From Mesorhizobium sp. B2-7-1 (GTDB lineage Bacteria > Pseudomonadota > Alphaproteobacteria > Rhizobiales > Rhizobiaceae): a stretch of 64,000 nt of DNA. This document shows, in pieces, positions 8,992-17,575 of the stretch. Under the pieces are notes generated by a model, which worked only from the letters and a program-made list of their open reading frames with translations, had not been told where the DNA came from and made no database searches. The stretch is from the NCBI RefSeq assembly GCF_006440735.1, contig NZ_VFUA01000003.1, positions 95,435 to 159,434 on the forward strand, written 5' to 3'. Made by a program: the position numbers and the translations under genes. Within the stretch, counting starts at the first letter, position 1. Each line of letters starts with the position of its first letter.

Positions 8992-9594
8992 CTACCAGGC
9001 CACCACCTCAATCTCCGGCCAATACTCCTTGGCGCGCTTCCCCTTCACCTCATGCGTCCGCTGATTGTCCAGCGCCCGGTTCGGCGTGATGCGAAACGAA
9101 AAAACATCATCCAGCCCGAACGGCGCAACCAAATCCAGGCACCCCTCGGCATCGTACCGCACCCCGACAGCATGCGTCTTCGACGCAAAATAGCTCACCG
9201 ACTCGCTGGCGCTCGCATACCTCGGACACGCCTGCCCAAACTTCACCGGATACCACAGATGCACCCGCGCCTGGTTGCGCACCTCGACCGGGAGCGGCAA
9301 TCCCTGGAAATGCTGCGCCGCCCGGCGGATCACCGCATCCTCGGCCTCGTAGGAGAGGTCGGCGTCGTCGAAATAGAACAGGTCGACATCCTTGATGCCG
9401 TATCCAGGCGGCTTGCCGGTCAGATGGTTCCACACGCTGTTGTAGAGCGCGCCGGAAACCACCAGCCAATCCGGCAGCGCGAGCTGGCGTACACGCGCCA
9501 GTGTTTCATCGAGCAGCGGGTCGGCCGCGACGATGGCGAGGAAGGCCTCGCGCTGCGCTTCGAAGGAAAGGCCGGAATAGCGGAGATGGTCCAT
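8992..9594 (-). CDS. Nucleotidyltransferase-like protein (DUF925/NTP_transf_6 family)
   Basis: A 200-residue protein. The segment WLVVSGALYNSVWNHLTG followed by GIKDVDLFYFDDADLSYEAE shows the G-(S/A) and D-x-D pattern of the Pol-beta-like nucleotidyltransferase fold, with D of KDVDLFYFD as candidate metal ligands. The remaining sequence (VEVRNQARVHLWYP, YASASESVSYFASKTHAVGV) matches my memory of the COG3575 family of uncharacterised nucleotidyltransferases. The substrate is unknown. It lies alone between a repeat element and pheT. Confidence 0.82.
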   Translation of the reverse strand: MDHLRYSGLSFEAQREAFLAIVAADPLLDETLARVRQLALPDWLVVSGALYNSVWNHLTGKPPGYGIKDVDLFYFDDADLSYEAEDAVIRRAAQHFQGLPLPVEVRNQARVHLWYPVKFGQACPRYASASESVSYFASKTHAVGVRYDAEGCLDLVAPFGLDDVFSFRITPNRALDNQRTHEVKGKRAKEYWPEIEVVAW

Positions 9595-9641
9595 CGCTCT
9601 TTGGAGGGCGATTCGCCATGCTCCGACAATCCCTGAAAGCG

Positions 9642-12050
9642 TTAGGCCCGCAGCACGCCGCCCGTTTGCTTGTTGACGTTCTCGACGATGCGCTTGGCCA
9701 GCGCCTCGAAATCCTCGTCGGTCAGCGTCTTTTCGACCGGCTGGATCGACACCTCGATGGCGATCGACTTCTTGGCAGCGCCCAGCGACGCGCCCTCGAA
9801 GACGTCGAACACCGAAACGCCGGTGACCAGCTTCTTGTCGGCGGCAAGGGCGGCCCGTACCAGCGTGCCGGCCTCCACCGACCGGTCGACGACGAAGGCG
9901 AAGTCGCGCTTCACCGCCTGGAAGGGTGAAAGCTCCAGCTTTGGCTTGGTGCGCGTCGGCTTGGCCTTCGGCTCCGGCACGGCGTCGACGAAAACCTCGA
10001 AGCCGCAGAGCGGACCCGACACGTCGAGCCCGTCCAGCGTCTTCGGATGGAATTCGCCGAAGGTGCCGAGCACGGTCTTCGGCCCGAGCTTGATCGTGCC
10101 GGAGCGTCCCGGATGATACCAGGCCGGGCCGCCGGGCTCGATCTGCAGCCGGTCGACCGGCGCGCCGCAGGCTTCGAGCGCCGCGATCGCGTCCGCCTTG
10201 GCGTCGAACACGCCGACCGGTCCGGCATTGCCGGCCCAGCTGCGCCCCGAACCGTCGAGCTTGGCCGTGCCGCGCCTGACGCCAGCGGCCACGCGCCGCT
10301 GCTGGTCGGCGGCATCGCCCTCATAGGTGCCCGAGACCTCGAACAGCGCCACGTCGCCGATGCCCTTGTCGGCATTGCGCTGCGCGGCCGCGATCAGCCC
10401 CGGCAGCAGCGAAGGCCGCATGTCGGACATGTCGGCGGCGATCGGGTTGGCGAGCTTCAGCGCCGTCTGGCCGCCGCCGAAGAGCTCGGCGTGCTTGGCC
10501 GGGATGAACGACCAGGTGACGGCCTCCATCATGCCGCGCACGGCCAGCGCGCGCTTGGCCGCCCGCGTGCGAACCTGCAGCGTCGTCAGGATCTTGCCGT
10601 TGACCGCGTCATGTGAGGTGAGCGGCTGCGGTGCGATGTTGTCGACGCCGTGGATGCGCATCACCTCCTCGACGAGATCGGCCTTGCCGTCGACGTCCGG
10701 ACGCCAGGACGGCACCTTCACCTTGACCGTGTCACCCGATCCCTGCGGCTCGAAGCCGAGGCGGGTCAGGATGCCGAGAGCTTCCTCCCTCGGCACCTCG
10801 ATGCCGGTCAGCCGCTTCACTTCCGAGAGCGGGAAGGTGACGACTTTCGCCTTGTGGCCGGCATAGCCCGCCACCTCGATCTCCGACGGCGTGCCACCGC
10901 AGAAGTCGAGCACCAGCTTGGTCGCGAGCTCGACGCCCGGCACCATGAATTCCGGGTCGACGCCGCGCTCGAAGCGGTAGCGCGCGTCGGTGATGATGCC
11001 GAGCGCGCGGCCGGTGCGGGCCGTGGTGATCGGATCCCAGAGCGCCGACTCGATCAGCACGTCGGTGGTGTTCTCGTCGCAGCCGGAATGCTCGCCGCCC
11101 ATGATGCCGGCGATCGACTCGACGCCATTGTCGTCGGCGATCACGCACATTTCGGGCGTCAGCGTGTATTCGCGCCCGTCCAGCGCCAGCACCGTCTCGC
11201 CTTCCCTGGCGCGGCGCACCACGAGGTTGCCGGCGACCTTCTTCGCGTCGAACACATGCAGCGGCCGGCCGCGATCGAAGGTGACGTAGTTGGTGATGTC
11301 GACCAGCGCGCTGATCGGTCGGAGCCCGATGGCGATCAGCCGCTGCTGCAGCCATTTCGGCGACGGGCCGTTCTTGACGCCCTTCACCAGCGCCAGCGCG
11401 AAGCCCGGGCAGAGCTCCGGCGCCTCGATCGTGACCTTGACCGGGCAGAGGCCGTCACCGGCATGCGGCATGATCCCGCCGCCAGTCAATCGGCCGAGAC
11501 CGCTTGCCGCGAGGTCGCGCGCAATGCCGTAGACGCTGGTCGCGTCCGGCCGGTTCGGCGTCAGGTTGATCTCGATGACCGGATCGTCGAGATGCGCGTA
11601 GGCGGCGAAGCTGGTGCCGACCGGCGCGTCCTGCGGCAAATCGATGATGCCGTTATGCTCGTCGGAGATTTCCAGCTCGCGTTCGGAGCACATCATGCCG
11701 TGGCTTTCGACGCCGCGGATCTTGCCGACCGACAGCGTCACGTCGATGCCCGGAACATAGGTGCCGGGCGCCGCGAAGGCGCCGATCAGGCCCGCGCGGG
11801 CGTTGGGCGCGCCGCACACCACCTGCACCGGCGGCTTGCCGTCGCCGGTGTCGACGGTCAGCACCCGAAGCCGGTCGGCGTCGGGATGCTGCACTGCCGT
11901 CAGCACCTTGGCGATGACGAAGGGCTTCAGGCCCGCCTTGTCGTCGACATGTTCGACTTCCAGGCCGATCGCGGTCAGCCGCTCGACGATCTCGGCAAGC
12001 GAGGCGTCGGTCTCGAGATGATCCTTGAGCCAGGAGAGGGTGAATTTCAT
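9642..12050 (-). CDS. pheT: Phenylalanine--tRNA ligase beta subunit
   Basis: An 802-residue protein of full family length. The start [21 protein letters not shown] is typical. Residues about 40-150 form the tRNA-binding OB domain ([14 protein letters not shown]). The B3/B4 editing region follows, then the B5 domain with [20 protein letters not shown], and a C-terminal ferredoxin-fold anticodon-binding domain ([20 protein letters not shown]). With PheS it forms the alpha2-beta2 synthetase that charges tRNA-Phe. Two accessory genes lie between it and pheS; the ASCH gene ends four bases upstream, so it is still likely to be in the pheS transcription unit. Confidence 0.97.
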   Translation of the reverse strand: MKFTLSWLKDHLETDASLAEIVERLTAIGLEVEHVDDKAGLKPFVIAKVLTAVQHPDADRLRVLTVDTGDGKPPVQVVCGAPNARAGLIGAFAAPGTYVPGIDVTLSVGKIRGVESHGMMCSERELEISDEHNGIIDLPQDAPVGTSFAAYAHLDDPVIEINLTPNRPDATSVYGIARDLAASGLGRLTGGGIMPHAGDGLCPVKVTIEAPELCPGFALALVKGVKNGPSPKWLQQRLIAIGLRPISALVDITNYVTFDRGRPLHVFDAKKVAGNLVVRRAREGETVLALDGREYTLTPEMCVIADDNGVESIAGIMGGEHSGCDENTTDVLIESALWDPITTARTGRALGIITDARYRFERGVDPEFMVPGVELATKLVLDFCGGTPSEIEVAGYAGHKAKVVTFPLSEVKRLTGIEVPREEALGILTRLGFEPQGSGDTVKVKVPSWRPDVDGKADLVEEVMRIHGVDNIAPQPLTSHDAVNGKILTTLQVRTRAAKRALAVRGMMEAVTWSFIPAKHAELFGGGQTALKLANPIAADMSDMRPSLLPGLIAAAQRNADKGIGDVALFEVSGTYEGDAADQQRRVAAGVRRGTAKLDGSGRSWAGNAGPVGVFDAKADAIAALEACGAPVDRLQIEPGGPAWYHPGRSGTIKLGPKTVLGTFGEFHPKTLDGLDVSGPLCGFEVFVDAVPEPKAKPTRTKPKLELSPFQAVKRDFAFVVDRSVEAGTLVRAALAADKKLVTGVSVFDVFEGASLGAAKKSIAIEVSIQPVEKTLTDEDFEALAKRIVENVNKQTGGVLRA

Positions 12051-12054
12051 CGTT

Positions 12055-12477
12055 TCACACTTTCGTATCTTCTTGAGCGAGCACTTCGACCAGCCTGAAG
12101 CGTTCGCAAACCAATTTCATGTCAGGCGAAAACCCGCCATTGCGTTCGAAGTAGGCGCGATGGGCGTCGCGCCAGTATGCGTAGCTCAAATCGCCTTCGC
12201 CTTCGTCACGGGCAAAGTCGGTGTCGACCTCGTCAAAGCGCCGGACTATGGCTTCGACGGTCTCGATGACGGCGGCGCGCCGGCCGTGTCCGTCGAGCAC
12301 GACATCGCGACGACCCACCTCCGGCACCGGCTCGGCGCCGCCATAGTCGCGCAGCGCGCCACAGGTCGCGGTCTTGCGGCCCGACAGCACCAGCGCCAGC
12401 AGCTCGTCGGCGAGTTCGGGACTGTCGCCGAAGCGGAAGGTCACCGCGTTCGCATAGGGATCGGCAATTGGGCTCAC
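12055..12477 (-). CDS. ASCH domain protein
   Basis: A 140-residue protein with [29 protein letters not shown] near the start, the G-x-K-x-x-T signature of ASCH domains (residues about 33-38). [15 protein letters not shown] and [23 protein letters not shown] follow, typical of the YqfB/ASCH group. ASCH is a PUA-like fold expected to bind RNA or modified nucleosides; some members act as amidohydrolases or ribonucleases. It sits between a GFA-family gene and pheT with only a few bases on either side, so it is probably translated from the pheS-pheT message. Any role in translation is inference. Confidence 0.85.
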   Translation of the reverse strand: MSPIADPYANAVTFRFGDSPELADELLALVLSGRKTATCGALRDYGGAEPVPEVGRRDVVLDGHGRRAAVIETVEAIVRRFDEVDTDFARDEGEGDLSYAYWRDAHRAYFERNGGFSPDMKLVCERFRLVEVLAQEDTKV

Positions 12478-12481
12478 GCGC

Positions 12482-12913
12482 TCATGCCCCGGCTAGTCCT
12501 TCGCCATCGGGCCGGGCTACGCTGGTCTTCAGATGCCTGGGCAGATCGTCCGGCATATGCAGGAAGGGCAGTTGCTCACGTACATAGGCATGCAGCGTCG
12601 GCTTGAAATAAGCCGGCATGTCCATGGCGCCGAGCATGAAACAGATCTGGTTGTCGAGCCGCTTGTCGACATAGGCGATCGGCGAGCCGCAGATACCGCA
12701 GAACGAGCGCTCCACCGGGCCGTTGCGGTAGCTTTTCAGCGATTTGCCGTTGAGCGCGACCTGGTCGGCCAGGAAGCCGACAAAGGCCGACACCGGCGCG
12801 CCGCTGGCACGCCGGCAATCGCCGCAATGGCAATAGCTGATGTGGTGCGGCTCGGCTGACGCCTCGAACCGCACCGCGCCGCAGCGGCAGCCGCCGGTGT
12901 GAGGTGCCGTCAT
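12482..12913 (-). CDS. GFA (glutathione-dependent formaldehyde-activating enzyme-like) zinc protein
   Basis: A 143-residue protein starting [17 protein letters not shown]. The seven cysteines of the GFA/Mss4-like fold are all visible: C9 and C11, C28, C30 and C33 ([13 protein letters not shown]), and C72 and C75 (FCGICGSP). These bind two zinc ions. Family members are mostly of unknown substrate; few really act on the formaldehyde-glutathione adduct. Its ATG overlaps the TGA of pheS (ATGA, 12910-12913), so it is translationally coupled to pheS. The longer frame to 13303 is a shadow of pheS. Confidence 0.88.
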   Translation of the reverse strand: MTAPHTGGCRCGAVRFEASAEPHHISYCHCGDCRRASGAPVSAFVGFLADQVALNGKSLKSYRNGPVERSFCGICGSPIAYVDKRLDNQICFMLGAMDMPAYFKPTLHAYVREQLPFLHMPDDLPRHLKTSVARPDGEGLAGA

Positions 12914-14007
12914 GCAGAGAGGCCTCCGAACAGCGTCGGCAGGTCGAGCGGCCGGAAGCCGTAATGCGACAGCCAGCGCACATCGGCGTCGAAGAAGGCG
13001 CGCAGGTCCGGCATGCCGTATTTCAGCATGGCGATGCGGTCGATGCCCATGCCCCAGGCAAAACCCTGGTATTCGTTGGGATCGAGCCCGCCGGCGCGCA
13101 GCACATTCGGGTGCACCATGCCGCAGCCCAGGATCTCCATCCAGTCGGAGCCTTCGCCGAAGCGCACTTCGCCTGGACGCGAGCGGTCGCACTGGATGTC
13201 GACCTCGAGGCTGGGTTCGGTGAACGGGAAGAAGGACGGCCGGAAGCGCATCTTGACCGACGGCACCTCGAAGAAGGCCTTGCAGAACTCCTCCAGCACC
13301 CATTTCATGTTGGCGACATTGGCCGACTTGTCGACCACCAGCCCCTCGACCTGATGGAACATCGGCGAGTGCGTGGCGTCCGAATCCTGCCGGTAGGTCT
13401 TGCCGGGGATGACGATGCGGATCGGCGGCTTCTGCTTCTCCATGGTGCGGATCTGCACGGGCGAGGTGTGCGTGCGCAGCAGCTTGCGCTCGCCCTTCTC
13501 ATCCGGCTGGAAGAAGAAGGTGTCGTGCATCTCGCGCGCCGGATGTCCCTCGGGGAAGTTCAGCGCGGTGAAATTGTAATAGTCGGTCTCGATATCCGGA
13601 CCTTCGGCGATGGCGAAGCCGAGATCGCCGAAGATCGCCGCGATCTCGTCGATCACCTGGCTGATCGGATGGATGCGGCCGCGCTCGGCCGGCGACTGGC
13701 GCACCGGCAGCGTGACGTCGACCGTCTCGGCGGCGAGCCTGGCTGCGACCGCCACGTCCTTGAGCTCCGCCTTGCGCGCGGTGAGCGCTTCGGTGACTCG
13801 GTTCTTCAAGCCGTTGATCGCCGGACCTTTCACCTGGCGCTCCTCGGCGCTCATCGCGCCCAGCGTCTTCAGCATTTCGGAGACCGAGCCCTTCTTGCCC
13901 AGCGCCGAGACGCGCACCGCCTCGATCGCGGCCTCGTCCGAAGCCGCCGCGATGTCGGCCATCAGCGAAGCTTCAAGGGTTTCAAGATTTCCAGCGGTGG
14001 CGTTCAC
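12910..14007 (-). CDS. pheS: Phenylalanine--tRNA ligase alpha subunit
   Basis: A 365-residue protein of usual length. It has an N-terminal coiled-coil (residues 1-90) and the class II catalytic core. Motif 2 is seen around REMHDTFFF and [12 protein letters not shown], and motif 3 around [10 protein letters not shown] and [17 protein letters not shown] at the C-terminus. It is the catalytic partner of PheT. A strong terminator lies between rplT and this gene, so it needs its own promoter in the 14008-14090 gap or readthrough. The downstream GFA gene overlaps it by four bases. Confidence 0.97.
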   Translation of the reverse strand: MNATAGNLETLEASLMADIAAASDEAAIEAVRVSALGKKGSVSEMLKTLGAMSAEERQVKGPAINGLKNRVTEALTARKAELKDVAVAARLAAETVDVTLPVRQSPAERGRIHPISQVIDEIAAIFGDLGFAIAEGPDIETDYYNFTALNFPEGHPAREMHDTFFFQPDEKGERKLLRTHTSPVQIRTMEKQKPPIRIVIPGKTYRQDSDATHSPMFHQVEGLVVDKSANVANMKWVLEEFCKAFFEVPSVKMRFRPSFFPFTEPSLEVDIQCDRSRPGEVRFGEGSDWMEILGCGMVHPNVLRAGGLDPNEYQGFAWGMGIDRIAMLKYGMPDLRAFFDADVRWLSHYGFRPLDLPTLFGGLSA

Positions 14008-14090
14008 GGCGAATTCTTTCTATCGGTGGCTGTCATCAGCGTGCGTCACGATTTTCGTTTCGCGGTACGATTCTTGTTGCATCGGGCATA

Positions 14091-14124
14091 AGAAAAACCC
14101 GCGCCAGCCGTGCCAGCGCGGGTT
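14091..14124 (-). terminator. Intrinsic terminator after rplT
   Basis: AACCCGCGC (14096-14104) pairs with GCGCGGGTT (14116-14124) around an 11-base loop. In the minus direction the stem is followed by TTTTTCT. It lies about 40 bases after the rplT stop codon and separates the ribosomal protein genes from pheS. Confidence 0.85.
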
Positions 14125-14163
14125 CCCCAAATCAGTCCTAAAAAATGCTTGGGAAGCGCTGGC

Positions 14164-14565
14164 TTAGGCGACAGCGCTCTCAAAAGCATTCGGCGTGGTG
14201 TTCTTCAGATATTCGAGCGCGACCTTGGCCTTGGCGACGAGCGCGGCGAAAGCCTGCGGCTCGTGGATGGCCATGTCCGAAAGGACCTTGCGGTCGATCT
14301 CGATGCCGGCCTTGTTGAGGCCGTCGATGAAGCGGCCATAGGTCAGGCCGTGCTCGTGGGTCGCTGCGTTGATGCGCTGGATCCACAGCGCGCGGAACGA
14401 GCGCTTGCGGTTCTTGCGGTCGCGGTAAGCGTACTGCAGCGACTTCTCCACCGCCTGCTTGGCGATGCGGATGGTGTTCTTGCGGCGGCCGTAGAAGCCC
14501 TTGGCGGCTTTCAGGACCTTCTTGTGCTTGGCGTGGGCGGTAACGCCTCTCTTTACGCGTGCCAT
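14164..14565 (-). CDS. rplT: 50S ribosomal protein L20
   Basis: A 133-residue protein with the characteristic start [19 protein letters not shown] and the motifs [25 protein letters not shown] and [22 protein letters not shown]20 is an early 23S rRNA-binding assembly protein of the large subunit and in many bacteria also represses its own operon. It follows rpmI by 40 bases on the same strand, the universal rpmI-rplT pair. Confidence 0.98.
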   Translation of the reverse strand: MARVKRGVTAHAKHKKVLKAAKGFYGRRKNTIRIAKQAVEKSLQYAYRDRKNRKRSFRALWIQRINAATHEHGLTYGRFIDGLNKAGIEIDRKVLSDMAIHEPQAFAALVAKAKVALEYLKNTTPNAFESAVA

Positions 14566-14605
14566 GTCATGATCTCCTTAAATACTGTTCCTGAAACCGA
14601 AATGC

Positions 14606-14809
14606 TCAGAGGCCGTTCGGCAGAAAATTCTTGATGACCTTCTTGCCGTCCGGTTCAGCCAGAACCATCGTGCCGCGGGCATCGCGAATGAACTTGTTGG
14701 AACGCTTGATCATGCCGTGGCGCTTGCCGGCGGCAGCCGACAGCACCTTGCCGGTGGCAGTAATCTTGAACCGCTTCTTGGCGGCCGATTTGGTCTTCAT
14801 CTTGGGCAT
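14606..14809 (-). CDS. rpmI: 50S ribosomal protein L35
   Basis: A 67-residue basic protein starting [20 protein letters not shown] and ending [12 protein letters not shown], the standard L35 pattern. The frame extends 29 codons upstream, but ATG 14807-14809 (MPKMKTK) is the conserved start, preceded by GGAGTAGCAAA. It is a large-subunit protein co-transcribed with rplT. Unlike the common infC-rpmI-rplT order, a methyltransferase gene and a repeat element separate it from infC. Confidence 0.97.
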   Translation of the reverse strand: MPKMKTKSAAKKRFKITATGKVLSAAAGKRHGMIKRSNKFIRDARGTMVLAEPDGKKVIKNFLPNGL

Positions 14810-14992
14810 TTTGCTACTCCGTATTGGTGGCGCACCATCGCGCTTCTTTTTTCGCTTCGGGCCGACCAAAGCCCGAAAAGCAAATGAAACCGCCACGGCA
14901 TGCCCTGCCGGGCGGTTTTCTTGGAACGGCGGTCCTATAGATCAAAGACGGCCTGGGTGCAACACCTCAAGCCATGCGACGCGGTGTCTCTG
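14810..14992 (-). promoter_or_regulatory. Structured leader of rpmI-rplT (two hairpins)
   Basis: No gene is seen in the stretch 14810-15138; it holds this leader and a palindromic repeat. Upstream of rpmI, AAACCGCC (14887-14894) pairs with GGCGGTTT (14911-14918), and TTCGGGC (14856-14862) pairs with GCCCGAA (14871-14877). On the minus-strand transcript neither hairpin is followed by a T run, so they are not simple terminators. An L20 autoregulatory or other leader is possible but unproven. Confidence 0.4.
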
Positions 14993-15150
14993 CAGGGTAG
15001 GGTGGCTGAGATTGAGGTCAGGCCGAGTCGAGAAAGGTGGATTCCGAGAACCGGAGCGGAGCGTACTTAATGTACGTGAGCACCGGAAGCGCAGGAAGTC
15101 GCCGTTCGCAGGCCGGCCTCACCTCAATATCAGTCACCCTAGGGCAGGGT
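14993..15150. repeat. Palindromic intergenic element, type 3
   Basis: The outer arms CAGGGTAGGGTG.CTGA.ATTGAGGT.AGGCCG (from 14993) and the inverse copy ending about 15150 flank a core with GCGTACTTAATGTACGTGAGCACCGG, itself a hairpin (GTACTTAATGTAC). This core word is common in rhizobial intergenic regions from what I recall. The right arm runs a few bases into the 3' end of the downstream methyltransferase gene (stop at 15139). Confidence 0.75.
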
Positions 15151-15786
15151 GAACCACACCGGCAGCATCCCCGACTGCTGCAAGCCGTCGATCAGCTCGA
15201 AGGCCGGCAGCGCCACCAGGAACACCAGCCCGTCGAGCAACGTGTTCAGCAAGAGGCGCGGCTTGAAGCTGCCAGTATCGCCTTCCTGGTAGAGCGAAAG
15301 GTTCGGGAAGAAGCGCGGCACCTTGGCGAGATAGGCCTGGTAAGGCGCGCCGAGCACCTCCTTCAAATACCGCTCCTCGCGCAGGATGACGATGTGGAAG
15401 GCGCCGGCGCAGAGCAGCGAAAACAGGATGATGCCGCTGAACGAGCCGATCTGCGCGCCGACGCCGGCCGCCGCCACCGTCGAGAACACATAGAGCGGGT
15501 TGCGGGTGATCGAATAGGGACCGCCGGTGACCACTTCGGCCGATTTGCGACCGCCTATATAGAGCGTCGACCACAGCCGCCCGACAATGCCGAGGAAGAT
15601 CAGGAGCACGCCGAACATCTCGATCGACTCATGCACGGGCGTGTCCGGCGGGAAGGAAGACTGGCCGAACAGCAGCGCGCAGAACAGCACCACGATCAGC
15701 ACCGCCAGCACGATCCGGCGCATGTGCTGGTAGCCGCCCAAGCCTTCATTCTGGTTGTCGGCCTGGACCTTCACTTCATCGACCAT
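15139..15786 (-). CDS. Isoprenylcysteine carboxyl methyltransferase-like membrane protein
   Basis: A 215-residue membrane protein. Hydrophobic helices are visible at residues about 24-42, 58-72, 100-130 and 180-200. The motif VVTGGPYSITRNPLYV (residues about 86-101) and the RxEExxL-like ILREERYLKEVLG are the signatures of the ICMT/PEMT methyltransferase superfamily. Bacterial members methylate lipids or unknown small molecules at the inner membrane, and the substrate cannot be told here. It lies between infC and rpmI on the same strand. Its 3' end overlaps a palindromic repeat. Confidence 0.82.
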   Translation of the reverse strand: MVDEVKVQADNQNEGLGGYQHMRRIVLAVLIVVLFCALLFGQSSFPPDTPVHESIEMFGVLLIFLGIVGRLWSTLYIGGRKSAEVVTGGPYSITRNPLYVFSTVAAAGVGAQIGSFSGIILFSLLCAGAFHIVILREERYLKEVLGAPYQAYLAKVPRFFPNLSLYQEGDTGSFKPRLLLNTLLDGLVFLVALPAFELIDGLQQSGMLPVWFTLP

Positions 15787-15794
15787 GACCCATC

Positions 15795-15881
15795 CGATCG
15801 TCGATTTGCTCGCGATCGAGGAACTCGATCATCGATTTGTTCGCGACCGGCAAAAGCCGATCGCCGATTTGCTCGCGATCG
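15795..15881. repeat. Three direct repeats of a 24-base unit, period about 31
   Basis: Units at 15795-15818, 15826-15849 and 15858-15881 follow CGATCGTCGATTTGCTCGCG then ATCG, with two to four changes in the second copy. They lie just upstream of the ICMT-like gene and downstream of infC (which ends at 16050). The whole gap 15787-16049 holds no gene. The spacing of about three helical turns would suit cooperative protein binding, but the function is unknown. Confidence 0.7.
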
Positions 15882-16049
15882 CGAAGTGATCGTCGAGGTA
15901 ACCGGCGATCGGATTGAAAACAGGCGCCCCGCCGATCGTCGGGACGCCGTGCCCGGCAATTCGGGCGGATTTTAGAGCGGGACGGAAAGAGCCCGGCTGC
16001 TCTCGAAACCGTGATGGACGCGACGCTTTGGCGGCCGCGCCATCCTTGG

Positions 16050-16586
16050 TCAGCGCGGCGCCAGCACCATCATCATCTGGCGGCCTTCGAGCTTCGGCTC
16101 CGCCTCGACCTTGGCGATCGTCGCAACTTCCTCGCGCACCTTGTTCAGAAGCTGCATGCCGAGTTCCATATGCGCCATCTCGCGGCCGCGGAAGCGCAGC
16201 GTCAGCTTGACCTTGTCGCCTTCCTCGAAGAAGCGCCGCACGGCCTTCATCTTGGTCTCGTAGTCGTGGCTGTCGATGTTCGGGCGCATCTTGATCTCCT
16301 TGATCTCGATGACCTTCTGGTTCTTGCGCGCTTCGGCCGCCTTCTTCTGGTTGGCGTATTTCAGCTTGCCGAGATCGAGGATCTTGACGACGGGCGGCAC
16401 GGCATTGGGCGATATCTCGACCAGATCGAGCCCTGCCTCTTCGGCGAGCAGCAATGCGTCGTTGATGGAAACATCGCCTCGGTTCTGGCCTTCGGCGTCG
16501 ATAAGCTGGACCCGGGGAACCCGGATGTCTCGGTTGGAGCGCGGCCCGTCCTTGGTGGGTGCCGCTGCTTTGAAAGGTCTGCGAAT
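16050..16586 (-). CDS. infC: Translation initiation factor IF-3 with AUU start codon
   Basis: A 178-residue IF-3 starting at ATT (16584-16586), decoded I/M-R-R-P-F-K-A-A. The N-terminal domain contains [20 protein letters not shown] and [18 protein letters not shown]; the linker is [16 protein letters not shown]; the C-terminal domain contains [17 protein letters not shown] and [19 protein letters not shown] at 16596-16601 lies nine bases upstream of the ATT. No ATG or GTG would give a full-length N-domain; the next usable start (TTG, 16454) would remove 44 residues. A rare AUU start in infC is known to allow IF-3 autoregulation. IF-3 prevents subunit joining and checks start codons on the 30S subunit. 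Confidence 0.95.
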   Translation of the reverse strand: MRRPFKAAAPTKDGPRSNRDIRVPRVQLIDAEGQNRGDVSINDALLLAEEAGLDLVEISPNAVPPVVKILDLGKLKYANQKKAAEARKNQKVIEIKEIKMRPNIDSHDYETKMKAVRRFFEEGDKVKLTLRFRGREMAHMELGMQLLNKVREEVATIAKVEAEPKLEGRQMMMVLAPR

Positions 16587-16801
16587 GGTCGTGGTCTCCT
16601 CGGCCGTTTCGTTCAGGGTTTCTGTAGAGTCAAAATAGGTGGACGCGCCTATGTGGTGAGCGCGGGGCGTGAGTCAATAGCATAGCCGCGTCGCAAAATC
16701 ACCTGCCGCCTGGCAATTGTCTGCACCAAGCAAAGAAACGCCGCGAGCACTTTTCGTTGAACCCCGGCCTGTGCCAAAAGACCGGCCGAAAGGACAAGCT
16801 C

Positions 16802-17575
16802 ATGGCCGCCAGCGCTCCGGTTTTCATCGATGTGGACGGATCGAGCATCGCCGTCAGGCAGGCGCCCGGCGCGGCGCCCGGCGTGGTCTGGCTTGGCGGC
16901 TACAAGTCCGACATGCTGGGCACGAAGGCCGAGACGCTTGCCGCCTGGGCCGCTCGCGAGGGCCACGCCTATCTGCGCCACGACTATTCCGGCCATGGCG
17001 AGTCGGGCGGCGAATTCGCCAACGGCACGATCTCCAGATGGCTGGCCGAGAGCCTCGCCGTCTTTCGCCGGTTCGGCCAGGGCAATCAGATACTGGTCGG
17101 CTCCTCGATGGGAGCGTGGATCGCGCTGCGCATGGCGCAGGAACTGCGCAAGGCGGGCGACGATCGCGTCGCCGGCCTGGTGCTGCTCGCCCCGGCGCCG
17201 GACTTCACCGTGGAATTGATCGAGCCGGTGCTGACCGACGCGCAGCGGCAGGATCTCAAGCAAAAAGGCTTCTTCGCCGAGCCGTCCGACTATTCGGACG
17301 AGCCTTATATCTACACGCGCGCGCTGATCGAGGACGGCCGGGCCAACCGGGTGATGACCGGGCCGATCGACACGCATTGTCCGGTGCATATCCTGCAGGG
17401 CCTGGCCGATCCGGACGTGCCGTCCGGCCATGCCTTGAAGCTCGCATCCATGCTGCCGGCCGACGATGTGACGCTGTCGCTGATCCCGGACGGCGACCAT
17501 CGCCTGTCCCGTCCCGAGGATCTCGACCTGCTCGAGCGGGCCGTCGGCGACATGGTCAAGCGGGCGGCCGGGTAA
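16802..17575 (+). CDS. Alpha/beta hydrolase
   Basis: A 257-residue hydrolase; ATG 16802 follows AAAGGAC, and a start at 16757 would add 15 residues. The nucleophile elbow GSSMG (residues 100-104, Ser102) follows the typical DYSGHGESGGEF strand-loop. The acid is probably in the GLADPDVP region and the histidine in IPDGDHRLSRPEDLD. This resembles ABHD10-like and prolyl-oligopeptidase-like serine hydrolases; the substrate is unknown. Its stop overlaps the start of the BenE-type transporter (TAATG), so the two are translationally coupled. It is divergent from infC. Confidence 0.85.
   Translation: MAASAPVFIDVDGSSIAVRQAPGAAPGVVWLGGYKSDMLGTKAETLAAWAAREGHAYLRHDYSGHGESGGEFANGTISRWLAESLAVFRRFGQGNQILVGSSMGAWIALRMAQELRKAGDDRVAGLVLLAPAPDFTVELIEPVLTDAQRQDLKQKGFFAEPSDYSDEPYIYTRALIEDGRANRVMTGPIDTHCPVHILQGLADPDVPSGHALKLASMLPADDVTLSLIPDGDHRLSRPEDLDLLERAVGDMVKRAAG

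Noticed and set aside
10650..12098. Long plus-strand open frame across pheT
   Set aside because: It mirrors pheT, has no recognisable domain and has biased R, D, H content typical of the antisense of GC-rich genes.
14854..14920. Terminator upstream of rpmI
   Set aside because: In the direction of rpmI transcription the hairpins are followed by A-rich or mixed sequence, not T runs.
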